Shown here in pieces: positions 34,213-46,640 of a stretch of 64,000 bases of DNA. Source of the DNA: Macrolepiota albuminosa (lineage: Eukaryota > Basidiomycota > Agaricomycetes > Agaricales > Agaricaceae); NCBI GenBank assembly GCA_027475525.1, contig JAMWFC010000073.1, positions 149,791 through 213,790 on the forward strand, in the 5' to 3' direction. Numbering within the stretch: position 1 is the first letter of the stretch; the number at the start of each line of letters is the position of its first letter. A program made the position numbers and the translations under genes. The notes beneath the pieces are model-generated. The model saw nothing but the letters and a program-made list of their open reading frames with translations. It did no database searches and was not told the origin of the DNA.

Positions 34213-34597
34213 ATCAACAATATTATGATAGCTACTCACCTGGCAGAGAGGAAGATCCAAAGAGAACAAGTCTAGGGATTCCCTATGCCAGGTTGGATGC
34301 TTCTGGGGCCTCTGAAGCATGGGAAACAACTGTACAGTACAACAAAACCTTAAAAACTTGAAAATTGCTACACAAACAATTGCACAAATAAGGGGCAAAC
34401 TCTGGCAAACTCTGGCTTATGTAAGCGGTCTGGAAGCGGTGCTGAAGGGCCCACACTTGTCTGAATGGTAGCTAAAGAACCAGAGCATCTCAAGAGCTGA
34501 GAATAGTACTAACAGATAGTGTTGAAAGAATAGAAACAGTAAAATGAAATAATATCAGAAGAAATAAGAGAATGAATGAAAGAAGAGTGAAGAGATA
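34213..34597 (-). mobile_element. LTR-A copy 7, left part, interrupted by Copia
   Basis: It matches LTR-A from about tagctactcacctgg to gagtgaagagata and lacks the outer 80 or so bases on the left. It stops exactly at the Copia LTR (34598). The remainder of the same LTR is at 51504-51546. AGATA (34593-34597) is the Copia target duplication. Confidence 0.85.
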
Positions 34598-34916
34598 TGT
34601 TAGAAACCAGATCCTAAAAACAATTGTAAGTTACTCTGTAAGTATAGTCAGTTTGTATGTAGTATGCAAGAAATAACAGAGTTTACTCATCCCTCAGTCC
34701 AATACAAGTGACTGAGAGATTCATCTATGCTATGGGTTTATATATAGATATTTACTAGACAATGGATGAATGTAATATAATGTGGTATAGTGCCTAAGTG
34801 TGGTGGCCAGGCCAAGTGTGACGAGTGAAAGAATGTGGCACAATGCAATAAGTATGATGACTTGGCCAGGTGTGATGAGTGAAGAGTGTCTGATGTGATA
34901 TTGTGAAATACCAAAA
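34598..34916 (-). repeat. Copia 3' LTR
   Basis: In plus coordinates it starts TGTTAGAAACCAG and ends ATACCAAAA. The adjoining plus-strand ttcctcctc (34917-34925) is a polypurine tract on the coding strand. It is shorter than the other LTR, which has an internal duplication. Confidence 0.85.
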
Positions 34917-34949
34917 TTCCTCCTCATTCAGACACTCCTCCTTGCATGT

Positions 34950-35464
34950 TGCATGGTGTTTAGAAAAGGCCAAGATGAGGGCAAAGGTAAGTGAATGCAG
35001 GTGCGGCGAGAGCTTTTATAAAGATATCCACTGTGTTCTCTTTTGATGGGACACAGAGTAGAACTAGCTCGTTAGACTGAACACGTTCCCAGAGAAAATG
35101 GTATTTGGTATCTACATGTTTTATGCGAGTGTGCAGGAGTAGATCTTCTGAAAGCACAATTGCAGAATTGTTGTCACAAAACATCGCCATTGGTTGACTG
35201 GTGAGATCAAGCCCAATGCCTTTCAATAAGGCTCTAAGCCAGATGCATTCCTGTGTGCTTTGGAAAGCGGCCATGTATTCCGCCTCACAGGATGAGGTGG
35301 CCACTGTACGCTGTTTCCTGATGGCCCAAGATACTGCTCCAGAGCCAAGACTCCAAACATACCTGCCAACACTTCATCGAGTATCTGGACAACTAGCTCA
35401 ATCAGAGTTAGTAAATCTGTTGAGCGTGACACCGGTATGTGTGCCACCAAAATGAAGTTGAAGG
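34950..35464 (-). pseudogene. Copia RNase H
   Basis: The block ATSSCEAEYMAAFQSTQECI, then FCDNNSAIVLSED, RIKHVDTKYHFLWE and KENTVDIFIKAL is the typical C-terminal RNase H of Copia pol. The frame 35304-34960 is open to the end. The upstream part is in another frame, so at least one frameshift lies near 35290. Confidence 0.8.
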
Positions 35465-36600
35465 TCACAAGTCTCCTTTAAGTAGCAGACCACTCATATT
35501 GTGGTGTTCCAGTGAGGAGTAGCATAAGAGTTGAGAAACTGCATGAGTTGCTGCAAAGGCAATTTCTGGCCTAGTGGAAATGGCCACATATAGCAGGCAC
35601 CCAACAAGCTGGCAATATGGGGTCCTTTCCATTGTGCAGTGCTCTTCCTTGGATAATGTCTCCAACTCAACGTGCCTGAGCTTGGTGTTGGGGTCCATGG
35701 GTAACAATAGTGGTGTTGCATCCTTCTGTCTAAACTGTTGAACGATCCTGTCTATAAGCACCGTCTGTGACAATTTGACAGTGTTGCTACTATACAGCAA
35801 TGCCTACCACAAACCAAGATATTCCTAGGTCAGAAATCATCTAGACTTGGCTCATCTGTGCCTTGAAGCGTTTGTTCTCTTCTTTACTGCTAGCAACGGA
35901 AAGAAAATTGTCGACATGGAGAGCTGCAATGACAGTGCCATGATTAGTAACATGATAGAATATACAGGACTTGCATGCTAGTTGTTGGAATCCCCAAGCC
36001 ACCATGTTGTCGTTCACTGCCTGATTCTAGATTTTTCCCACTTGCTTCATGCCATACAACCCTTTCACCAACATCCATACCCAGTCTTCCTTGTCCTTCT
36101 CCTCAAACCCCTCAGGTTGCTTCATGTACTAAACTTTGTTTTTGGGGAGGATGCCATAGAGAAATGCTGTTTTCATGTCAATCTGAATAGCATTCCAGCT
36201 TTTTGCTGCTGCTAGATGGAGCAGTATCCGCCATGACTCCATGCATGCTGTGGGTGATGTGGTTTTAGTGTAATCACACCCATATACCTGTTCATGCCCA
36301 CAAAACACCAATTGAACCTTGAACCTCACTGCATTCCTGAGCTTATCATGTTTGATCTTGAAGACCAGTCAGCCTGTTCTGACCTTCTGACTGGCTGGCA
36401 CGGCTGATCAGGGTACAAGTCAATATACTCCCATGTCTCTGAGTGAGTTAAGCTTGTTGCGATAAGCCACCTCCCATTGGCATGCATCTCTGGACTGTTT
36501 TGTCTCAGCCCACATACATGGTTTGTTGCTGATCTTTGGTGCTGCAGAATAATTTTTCAGTTCACAGGTGGCTTTGAACAGATACTTAATATCATCCAAT
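35465..36600 (-). pseudogene. Copia reverse transcriptase
   Basis: Recognisable pieces are VYGCDYTKTTSPTACMESWR and IQIDMKTAFLYGIL (36329-36129), an active-site block read as HVDNFLSVAS near 35.9 kb where YVDD is expected, and the connection region with PYCQLVGCLLYVAISTRPEI (35800-35465). The second catalytic Asp is Asn, a G-to-A type change. Frames are interrupted repeatedly. Confidence 0.78.
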
Positions 36601-36653
36601 GATGCAATGTTGGCTAGATCAGGTCTATTTGGATCCTGATTGGGGCTTGGACC

Positions 36654-37829
36654 TCAGTTCTTGGTACCTGGATCAGCAGCTTCTGAGTGTTGATTGCACA
36701 GCCTTGACATTTTGTGTTGTGCACATAGGCATTCTCCTGCCTCTATGGAGTCCTGTATGGCCTTTTGGGTCCATGAAATGGGCATGTTCTCTGGGTCTGC
36801 TCTGGCAGTCGGTACTGGTACATGGTTAGAACAACAAAGTTGAGGAGCAGGTGGTACAATTTGAGGATCAGCTTGTTCATGTTGGAGCTGGGCAGTGGAT
36901 TGGGAAGCTCCTACTGAAGCAGAAAAGTAATTGCTGTTGAGGTTGATGGGCTCACTCTGAGAGTGTATGGATGGCTGGTTGGGTATAGGGGGTATCGGAG
37001 GGGAGTTGATTGTATGAGCAGCCTCTTTGTGTCTTTTGCAAAATCTAACATGAAACATTTCATATACCTTTCCAGTAGCCTTTTCATAGCACCTGTATGC
37101 TTTGAACCTGTTCCCGTAACCTATCAATATACACTTGATTGATCGGGCATAAATTTTAGGGTTGTGCTCAGCTAAGATAAGGACAAATGCTTTACACCCA
37201 ATTTCCTGCATATAGGAGTACTTTGGCCACCTACCTGTCCACGCTTTGTGAGGAGTCATGTTCTTCATAGACTTTGTGAGTGTTTGTTTGTGGAGATGCA
37301 ACACTGTCATGTAGAACTCATCCCATAGATTAGGAGGACATCCTGAAGCCAGTCTCATTGCGCATGCCTTCCCCATGAGCGTCTGGTGCATTTGTTTGAC
37401 TCTTCCGATGTGTTCAGAAGTATATGCCGCTCCATGCTGCTGTTCTGTCCCCTGAGACAATAGCCATGCTTGCATGTCTTGACCATGGAGCTTGCCATCA
37501 TGTTTTGTCCTATAGATCCCTAGTTTAGTCTGTGTTTTATTCTCTCTGGCTATTTGCCACGCTTTATTGCATAGTAGAATCAACTAGTGTTCACTCATAA
37601 AATCATTGACAATGTTCATGATATATTTGCAGCCTCTGCAAGATACAACTGTCTGAGGTCCTGCAAGATTGACACAAACTATTTCTAGCTTCTGCTTAGC
37701 CTTATGTCCTTCCTCCTGAACCTTTGGAACTGAGCATCTCATCTGTTTTCCAAGTATGCAAGAGTTACATTTAGGTAGTTTTAAGGAAAAGACAGAGGGC
37801 ATACCTGGTATCATCCCAGGTTTAGCCAT
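36654..37829 (-). pseudogene. Copia integrase with GAG-pre-integrase region
   Basis: One frame runs 37829-37584 and, after a stop, 37583-36654 (309 codons). The zinc-binding region ends in CNSCILGKQMR. Catalytic positions appear as CVNLAGPQ (Asp to Asn), YRTKHDGK (Asp to Lys) and GRVKQMHQ (Glu to Lys), so the DDE triad is gone. The rest keeps the normal order up to the linker to RT. Most changes fit C-to-T or G-to-A transitions. Confidence 0.82.
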
Positions 37830-38894
37830 GTCAAGGATGGTCTGGTAATTGGCATGTCCAAGACGACAATGCCAAGTTTCCAGACTACTGGCATGCTGGA
37901 GTGCATAAGCTCAATGTTCAGCGGTGACAGAGTGGAGGTTGAAGGTGTATAGACGTTGATTGAATGTGAGTATGCCTTGTGCAATGAGTGTACATGTGGA
38001 TCTGTCAATGATCTTGACTGACAAGTTGTTGAATATAGTGTTGAGGCCTGAGCAAGTAGCAAGGGAACTGACTGAAATAAGTCTAACGGTAGTGTTGGGA
38101 ATATACAGAGCATCTTGTAGGACTATGTCGGCACCTTTGGCAATGTGAAGGCAAATGTTTCCTACACCTATTGCTGCAACTGTGGATTTGCCAAGCCCTT
38201 TTACGCTGTGTGGCTGGATTGGTCAAAGGGTTAGAAAGTCTTTGTGGCAGGGAGATATGTGGGTGGTTGCACCCAAATTGATAAGGAATGGATTAGTGGT
38301 CAGAGATGAGACCAGCATGCATGTGGATTGATTTATGGGGGCAATGTCTGCAGCAAGAATATTCTCTGAGATTTGTTCTGTGTGCTTGACCCAGTCAACT
38401 GTAATGCTGGTCTCATCTATTGCTGGGAATCTGATGTGCTCCCAATATTTTGTATTGTATTCGGAGTGTGAGTCTGGAGGGGAAGTGACGATTTCTGTGA
38501 TGGCTGCTGTTTCAGCAGGTGCAGAAATTTGTCTGAGCTGTGCTGGATCAACGTACCACAGTTTCCCATCTAATCCAGTAACAGCGACAAAGGACTTCGG
38601 AGTGGGTTTGGGTGAGGTTTTCACCTGAGTACTAGACTTTCCTCTTGACACCCTTTGTGCTTCCTGGGCCTCTGTAATGGACTTCCCTGCCATACCACCT
38701 TCTTTCTGCATGCAGAATGCCTTCGTATGTCCTTTGCATGGCCTTTTCAGCATGAAGCAATTCTCACAACAGACAGCTCCTGGGCCATGATTGTGTCCCG
38801 GTAAGTCGGTTGGTCTATTGGTGCCCCCCCTCGCACTGAAAGCCGTTGTGTGGCTAGACTTGGCTTTAGCATTGAGGATATTTTGAGTGTTCTC
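37830..38894 (-). pseudogene. Copia gag C-terminus and protease
   Basis: The frame 38900-38223 gives TQNILNAKAKSS, a Cys/His cluster CENCFMLKRPCKGHTKAFC (longer between the Cys pairs than the usual CX2CX4HX4C) and, at its end, LINLGATTHISPCHKDF where LDSGATTHIS is expected. The protease Asp and Ser are thus changed. It is cut at 38894 by Gypsy-S; the N-terminal part of gag continues at 49893. Confidence 0.8.
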
Positions 38895-39635
38895 TGTCAC
38901 GACCCCTCCACTCCGGGCCCACCCCAGTACACCCCCAGAACACTATCTGGGACCCTCCCTCCGACCCCACAGGACACGCCCTGCCATCACGACCACCGAC
39001 ACCGCCATCAGCCGCCACCAGCCCTGATCAATGATTGGATCACACGACTCATTCCCGGCCATCATGCATCACGCATCACAACCCCCTCCGCGCCAATTGA
39101 TCGCATGCCCCACACGCGTGATCCAGGTATACAGTCCCTGCCCGCTACTCAATGACTCCCAGAACCCATCCCAGACACCCTGGAACCCCGAGACCCGGTC
39201 CCATAGTACTTATAACATAGTTCCCTGTTGTATTCGCTAGTCTTGATATTACACTGCTTACACTGTTTTCACTTGGTTACTTGAATTGTTGCGTGCCCTC
39301 TATTTGACTGGTACACATTGACTGGCATGCTTGACTGGCACGCTTGGATAATCGCGTGCTCTAAGACTGGTACACACTTCACGACTTTAATTTACTGACT
39401 TGGTCTCGTCTTAGAACCTCCAGTTCACGACTCGACCCCCACCCGAATTCCCCAGCTACTACTCACCACCCAAAACCCCCGGACCAAGTCCCCTCTCCCG
39501 GGAGTACCCCTGTTCACGTCTTGAACCCCGGAGTCCTAGCCCCAGAGTTCCAGACACCCGAGTATCCGTGGGTCAAGTCCGCATTGTAAGGGCGATTGCT
39601 TTCCTGGAAAGCCCCCAACTCAGCGGAACCTGACA
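38895..39635 (+). repeat. Gypsy-S 5' LTR
   Basis: It runs from TGTCACGACCCC to GGAACCTGACA, 741 bases. A TATA-like tacttataac at about 39208-39217 is followed some 25-30 bases later by agtcttgatatta (39239-39251), whose complement lies just after the LTR. It holds 200 bases (38968-39167) missing from the other LTR. Confidence 0.9.
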
Positions 39636-39648
39636 TAATATCAAGACT
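39636..39648 (+). promoter_or_regulatory. Putative self-priming primer-binding site of Gypsy-S
   Basis: TAATATCAAGACT directly follows the LTR and is the exact reverse complement of 39239-39251 in the LTR (and of the matching bases near 49494 in the other). In Tf1/sushi chromoviruses the 5' end of the transcript folds back and primes minus-strand synthesis at such a site. Confidence 0.75.
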
Positions 39649-39668
39649 CCCTCCTTACACCGTTCTTG

Positions 39669-42349
39669 ATGGCTACGTATACTCACACCTACTACCCCAC
39701 GGGCTACCAGACCGACCCCTACAGGTGCCCAGTACCCGATCATTACTCTGCACAGACCCCCCGCCCCATCTATCCACCCCTCCCGTACGAACCTCAGTAT
39801 CTCCACCGCCACTGGGCCCCCGACCCATCCCTCTATGATCTGGGGCCCTCAGCCAGCTGGGCCCCTCCGCCCAACTTAGCCATGGCACGACCCGTGGAGG
39901 TCTCCTTGTACCGGAGCATTCCCGGGGGTCTACCGGAGACACTACCAGTCCCCAGTGGACCTCGCCCGGTACCTCCCAGCGAGGGCCCCTTTGCACCCAC
40001 CCCCTACTATGGTTACCAGCACCCCGCCCCCCAACCCTGGGTACCCCTCAACTACGACTACCCCCTCGACACTACCCAACCACTGCCCCACCTGCTTGGA
40101 CTCCCCCCTCGCCAATGGGACGACGACGTCTCGAGGACTACGAACGGCAACGGAACAAAGTGCTCCGCTCACTCAGGATCTCGCCGGAGGACTTCGTGCA
40201 ATGGGCAAGGGCACTACTCATGGAATTCGGACACGACGACTTCACAGGCACACCGGAGGACTGGGCCCACTGCTTGGTCGAATTCGGGGATTGCCTCATG
40301 CAAGGAGAACTCCTGGAGCAGACTATGGTAAAGTACAGGCGCAACACAATCCTCCGCAAAGAATTACAGCAACTGCTCGACGAAGTCCACACATCCCCTT
40401 CCCCCTGACCCCTCAACGACCCTGCAGATCCGGGCCGCTCGATTCACATCTGACGGGAACCCCCAGAACCGGCCCTGGCAGTCCCCGCAGTTCCCACTCC
40501 GGAGCAGCAACAACGGCAAGAGCGACAAAACGCCTCGGCCATACTGCGGTCCCTCAACCCGACGGGAGGGCTATTCGATCAGCCTGCTGCCCGCACGGTA
40601 GGCTTGTCAACTCGCCGTAGGGCTAACTCAGTTCCTAGCACCTTCGAGACCTGGGGACAGCCCCAGAGACCCCTGGAACCCCTCCCGTAAACGGACAACG
40701 CCCGACTCCTGGCCCCGGCAAACCCTGGTAGACCCCGCACGGACACCACTAGCACGAATGACACGCTGTGCTACATCAACGAGCTCATGCACGGCAACAA
40801 CAAACAACGCCCCGTGCCCGCGCCCGCCCCGGTACCACCCCCTATGTCAGCCCTGGCCCCTCCGGAGCCCAACTTCCGCCGCAACCCCCTGCCCCACTTC
40901 GATCTGCGGAACCCTCCATGGCCACCGATGCAAGCACGACCCTCTCGGGTTGAACGTCCCCCGCGCAACCTGGCACCCGACCCAGCACCCGGCCCCCCTC
41001 AGGTTGATCTGACACCACCAAACCCTCCCCGACCACCTCTGCCACCTCCAGCCAAACCCCGAGGACGACCCCCAGGCCCCCCACCTCCGCCACCCCCTGC
41101 GTGGAGACCTGGGCCTCCCCCCGGCAGGAACGAACCCCCCAGGCGCGGACCCCCAGGTGAGCCACCCGGAGGAGGCCCCCCAGGCGGGTGGGGTCCTGCC
41201 CTCGGTGCCTTCCCTCCACAAGAAGGTGGTAACCATTATTACTATTACTACAATGCCGGCCCCCCTCCCCGCAATGCTGCCAGACCGGACAACGCTCGCA
41301 ATGCCCTCGCCCACGAAAGACGTCTGGACATTCAAAAGCCCGATGCTTTCATGGGCCAGGACCCCCAAAAATGGCGTACATTCCTCACTCAGTGTCTCAA
41401 TACGTTTCAGGCAAAACCACTCATGTTTCAGGTTGACAGCTCCCGGGTGGCCTTTGCCGCCTCGTACCTCCAGGGGATCGCCTTTGACCACTACACGGCG
41501 CTCATCCAGTTTGACCCCAACAACCCGGCACTCTCCCGCTGGCAGGCCTTTGTCGACGAGTTCTCCGGGAAATTCGGGATCTACAACACCGTGGCCAAAG
41601 CCGAGGACAACCTCTTCAACCTCTGGATGCGCTCTGAAGAACGTTTCACTACCTTCATCGTACGTTTTGAGAAGGAAGCTTACGAGACAGGTTGGAACTA
41701 CAGCGCCCTCCGGTACGCCCTCCGCCGCGCCCTGCCGCAACGTATCAAGGACGTCCTCCGACTCGCCCCAAAACAACCCTCCTATGACGGATACAAGGCC
41801 CTCGTCATGCAGATCGACCAACGCTACTGGGAAGACCGCAGTGAGTACTCAAACTCCCGACTCCCATGGAACCCTAGGGGAGGATCCCCATGGCCCTCCG
41901 GCGAGATCCCCAACCCCCAAATCCGAAACCCTGGTCCTTCTGCGTTTCCCGGCGGCCGACCCCCGGTGAGTCGTGGCCCGCCCAATACTAACCCCGGCAG
42001 CAGCACCCGCCCCCAGGCCCAACTCAACGCCGCCGTGGCCGCCAACAACCCAGGTGATGCGCCAGACCCTGAGGAACCCCTGGAAGACTCTAAAGATCCT
42101 GACTTCGCCGACAAGCGGGACGAAGAAGCCCTCCGGGCCAACCGGCTCTCGAAAAAGGGGTGACCCTGGGTCGAGGTCCCAAGGGATGTGCAGGAACGAC
42201 GGAGAAGGGAGGGTGTCTGTATACTCTGTGGTAAGAAAGACCATTTCATCTCTGAGTGCCCCCAACGACAGGTCGTGGGACATGCCACCTGGACCTTCGA
42301 AGGAGAGAACGCCACCTACGAGTACTCGGAAAACGACCCAGCAATTTAG
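39669..42349 (+). pseudogene. Gypsy-S gag
   Basis: An N-terminal Pro/Tyr-rich part starts at 39669. A frame change near 40100 leads to the ORF from 40115 (RRLEDYERQRNKVLRSL). In that frame come TGA 40406, TGA 40451 and TAA 40688, then a long open frame 40787-42163 with a Pro-rich stretch and the capsid-type block KPDAFMGQDPQKWRTFLTQC. TGA 42161 precedes the in-frame zinc knuckle CILCGKKDHFISEC (42218-42259). The stops fit CGA to TGA or CAA to TAA changes. It ends at TAG 42347. It would form the particle and bind RNA. Confidence 0.8.
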
Positions 42350-45300
42350 ACCTGGAAGACGCCCTAAATCGCGGAATCGACCCTGACATCTTCTCTGCCC
42401 CGATCTCACATCTTTGCTCCACAACACTCATACAGGACACCCTCACGGCTTACCTACCCTCCCACTCTTCACACTCCCTCCTCCTCAAAACCCACCTCAC
42501 CCCCTCCAGAACCCCCCTCGACACCCTCGTTGACAGTGGCGCCACCGACAACTTCATCGATGAAGCATGGTCTACCTTCGCCCCGGAACTCGCTCAGCGA
42601 CTCCCAGTCCCAGTACGGCTCTGCCTCTTTGACGGAGACGCCTCTATGGCGGGGGACATCACTCACTTCGTGTGTATGCCCGTTACTTTTGCCAACGGAC
42701 AGACTCACACCCTCCAGATGTTGATAAACAAACCCCACCCTTTCACACCCCTGGTCCTAGGGCTCCCATGGCTCCGAGACACCAATCCCCGCATTGATTG
42801 GCGACATCTCACCCTTCGCCTGACCCAGGACCCGACGCCCGATGACCAGCAACTCCCCTTCGACATCCCCCACTCTCTGAACCCTACCCCAAAGGACGGG
42901 CCCCCACCACCCCCCGGACTCCAGTCCCGCTCGTCCCAATTCTTTGTCATCAATGCCAGGCTGGACGGCGCCCCGGGACCAATATTGGCCCTCATCGACA
43001 GCGGAGCCACCGGAGTTTTCATCAGCGACGCCCTCGACCTCCCCCACGACTCCCTCAACCAGCCCCTCTGCCTGCAATGCCTCGATGGCACCCCCTCCTC
43101 CTCCGGCCCCATCCAGAGGTCTCACTCAGGGCACGTGACCCTGGACAACGACTACAAGTTCACCTCCAACTTCCTGGTCACATGACTTCACGAATCGACC
43201 CCGATGGTGCTGGGACTACCCTGGCTCCGCAACATGAACCCCGACATCGATTGGAGGACGCTCACCATGACCTTCCCGGGACCCGAAGACCACCCCTCGA
43301 CCGCCGTGCACCTCCGGGCCCTAGGAAGCGACCCGACGCCTGACACCCCCGGGACGACTGCCGCGCCCCCCACGCCTGTCTGAGACCGCAAGGCCCCTGA
43401 TTGACCCCCAAACATTCCTCGGAACAAGTACAAAGGGCCGAACTACCCCGGCTGGTCTCAGACACGCGTCACACCCGCTCCGGCCAATGCATCCACGACC
43501 CCGATCAACCTGAACACGCTCGACATTAGGATCATTGGGGCCGCCCCCTTCGCCCACCTCATGAAGGGTGGAACTCCCACGTTTCAGCTGCACACCTCGC
43601 CTTCTCTCCCGGAAGAACATCTACGAGGGGACGCTATTCCCCCAGAAAAGAAAACCAAGGAGCAAATCCTCCGAGAAGTAGTTCTCCCGGAGTATCACGA
43701 GTTCGCTGACGTATTCTCTGAAGGAGACGCCAAGGAGATTCCCCCTCACCGCCCCTATGACCATACCATTGACCTTGAGGAAGGAGCCGCCCCCCCTTTT
43801 GGCAAGGTGTACAACATGTCAGAGGTCAAACTCCAGGCCCTCAAGGACTATCTCGATGAAATGCTCAGTAAGGGATTCATCCGACCCTCTGCCTCCGCTG
43901 CCGGAGCCCCGGTTCTATTCGCCAAGAAGAAGGACGGCTCGCTCCGACTCTGCGTCGACTACCGGGGACTCAATAAGATCACCAAGAAGAACCGCTACCT
44001 GCTCCCGCTCATTGGTGATCTGGTCAATTGGCTCCACAGTGCCAAGGTTTACACAAAGATCGACCTCCGCTCCAGTTACAACAACATCCGCATTGCCCTG
44101 GGATACAAGTGGAAAACCGTGTTCCGCACGTGGTATGGTCTGTTTGAGTATCTTGTGATGCCTTTCGGAATGACTAACTCCCCCGCCACGTTCCAATACT
44201 TCATAAACGACATCTTCCACGACATGAGCGACATCTTCATGATAGTCTACCTGGACAACATACTCATCTACTCTGACTCGAAGGAGGACCACCAGAAACA
44301 TGTCTGGCAAGTCCTCGAACGCCTCCGGGAGCACAACTTCCACGCCAAGCCCGAGAAGTGTTCATTCCACATGGAAGAGGTTGAGTATCTCAGCGTCATA
44401 GTATTCCTGAATGGCGTTCGCATGGACCCCCACAAGGTTGAGGCCATCGTCAACTGGCCGCAGCCCCGGAACGTCAAGGAAGTACAGTCTTCTGGGTTTC
44501 GCTAATTTCTACCGGAGGTTCATAGATAACTACTCCGGCATCATGAAACCCCTCAACCAGCTCACATGCAAGGACGTCGCCTGGAACTGGGACAGTAAGT
44601 GCCAGAGTGTCTTTAACCTGCTCAAGGAGGCTTTTACAGTCGCCCCCGTCCTCCAGCACTACGATCCGGCCCTCCTGATTATCCTAGAATGCGACGCCTC
44701 CGACTACGCCATCGCCAGGATTCTCTCACAGATGGGACCTGACGGCGGGGAGCCCTGGCCAGTCACCTTCTACACCCAGTCCATGATTGACGCTGAGCTC
44801 AACTACGACATCTACGACAAGGAGCTCCTCGCCATCGTTGAAGCCTTCAAACAATGGCGAGCCTACCGTGAAGGAGCCTGGCACCGGATTCAGGTCTACT
44901 TGGATCACAACAACCTGCAGTACTTCACTATGACCAAGCAATTTAGTCAACGGCAGGCCTGGTGGTCCGAGATCTTCTCGGAGTACGACTTCACGATCCA
45001 GTACCACCCGGGACGACTTGGAGCTAAACCCGATGCCCTCACCCGTTGACCGGATGTCTACCCCAAGAAGTCGTTCGAGGCAGAACGCAATGCATTCAAT
45101 CATCGCGTGGTGATCCTTCCCGAACATTTGAATGCCGTACTGATCTTAAACGACAAAGGGACCCTGAGCCAGATCTGCCGCGCCCCCCGAGACAAGTACT
45201 TCACTGACCACGACCCCTGCAGCCCTCCTGACAGAACCGACTGGGACCCTGCCTTCTCCTTGTCCCCCAACGAAAAACTCCTCCTCCGGGATGGCCGCAT

Positions 45301-46630
45301 CTATGTCCCGGATCACGCCCGACTCCGCTACGACGTCCTTCATCAATACCATGACCATAAGCTCCGGGGACACCCTGGAATACATAAGATCCTCCAGCTT
45401 ATCTCCTGGACTTACTTTTGGCCAGGGTTGAAGAAGGATGTGACCCGCTACATTCGATCATGCAAACCCTGCCTCTGGGCCAAGGTCCCCCAGCACCAAC
45501 CATACGGACTCCTGAAACCCCTGCCAGTCGGACGACGCCCCTGGTCCTCCATATCCCTGGACCACATCGTCGAACTCCCGGAATCTGAAAGGTTCGATGC
45601 CATTCTCGTTGTTGTGTATAGGCTAACCAAACAGGGCATCTTCCTACCCTGCCACACCATGGATACCGCCCCGGACTTCGCCCGGCGGTTCCTCAAGCAC
45701 GTCTTTGCCAAACACGGACTCCCGGACAACATCGTCTCCGACCGTGGCCCACTCTTCGTATTCAAGTTTTGGACTTCCCTGTGTAAGGCACTTGAAGTAA
45801 AGACTAACCTCTCTACCGCCTACCACCCCGAAACCGACGGCCAAACCAAAAGGGTCAACCAGTCTCCCGAGCAGTACCTCCGACTGTATGTCAACTACTT
45901 GCAGGACGACTGGCACGCCGAGCTCCCCCTGGCCGAGTTCATCTACAACAACACGCCGCACTCTGCCACCGGGGTATCAGCCTTCTTCGCCAACAAGGGA
46001 TACCACCCTCGACTGATGCTCTTGCTCCAGGACATCCCATCGCATGCCACCCACAAAGTCGCCCAGGACCTCCAGTCCCTTCACGAGTTTCTCCGGGAAG
46101 AGATCGACACTGCAAACCAGGCCTATGCGAAACACGCCGACCGGAAACGGGAAGACACCCCCGATTGGGCCCCCAGGACAAAGGTATGGTTAGATTGACG
46201 CCACCTCTGCACCCGCCGGCCCTCCCCAAAACTTGATCACAAGCGCCTCAGCCCGTTCAAAATATTGAAGAAGGTCTCATCCCACGCCTACGAGATCGAG
46301 CTTTCCCCAGGACTAAAAGGTCTGCACCCGGTATTCCACGTCCGCCTCCTGGAACAACACCCTCCAGATCCCTTCCCTGAACGATGCCCCGAGCCCCCTC
46401 CCCCAGTCGAGGTCGAGGACGAGTACCACTACGAGGTCGAAGACATCCTCGACTCCCAGAATATTTGTGGACGACCCCACTTCCTTGTACGGTGGGAGGG
46501 ATACGGCCCGGAAGACAATACTTTGGAACTGCGCTGAAACCTCGAAGGCGCCCTCGACAAACTCTGGGACTTCCAACAATGGCACTCGGGAAACGACCTT
46601 CCCGGGTGCAGGACTCACAGACGGCAGTAG
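42350..46630 (+). pseudogene. Gypsy-S pol: protease pair, RT, RNase H, integrase, chromodomain
   Basis: Read in one frame from about 42350 to 44490 with TGA at 43183, 43381 and 43402. One base is missing near 44490 (before LGFANFYRRF) and the frame then continues with TGA 45047, TGA 46196 and TGA 46535 to TAG 46628. Protease motifs DSGAT are at 42532 and 42997. The RT has VYLDN at 44248-44259 instead of YLDD. RNase H includes ILECDASDYAIA. Integrase shows GHPGIH...CKPC and SLDHI, SDRG, then TDGQTKR with the Glu changed to Lys at 45848. The chromodomain ([20 protein letters not shown]) ends the protein and would target insertion to chromatin marks. Confidence 0.88.
42520..43230 (+). other. Tandem retropepsin-like domains in Gypsy-S pol
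   Basis: The first unit has LVDSGATDNFID and ends in VLGLPWLRDTNPRIDW. The second has LIDSGATGVFISD and ends in VLGLPWLRNMNPDIDW, after a TGA at 43183. The catalytic Asp codons are 465 bases apart. Sequences between differ strongly, so the duplication is old or the two were acquired separately. Confidence 0.8.
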
Positions 46631-46640
46631 TGGGCGTAAC

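Noticed and set aside
40847..41821. Long minus-strand open frame of 324 codons within Gypsy-S
   Set aside because: It is the antisense shadow of the GC-rich gag frame. It lacks motifs and runs against a recognisable capsid and Pro-rich region.
41157..41969. Plus-strand 270-codon frame overlapping gag
   Set aside because: Shifted frame of the capsid region, Ser/Thr/Pro-biased because of GC-rich codons; no motif.
42161..42163. Programmed readthrough of the TGA before the gag zinc knuckle
   Set aside because: Several other TGA codons in the same element fit CGA to TGA decay, so a mutation is simpler.
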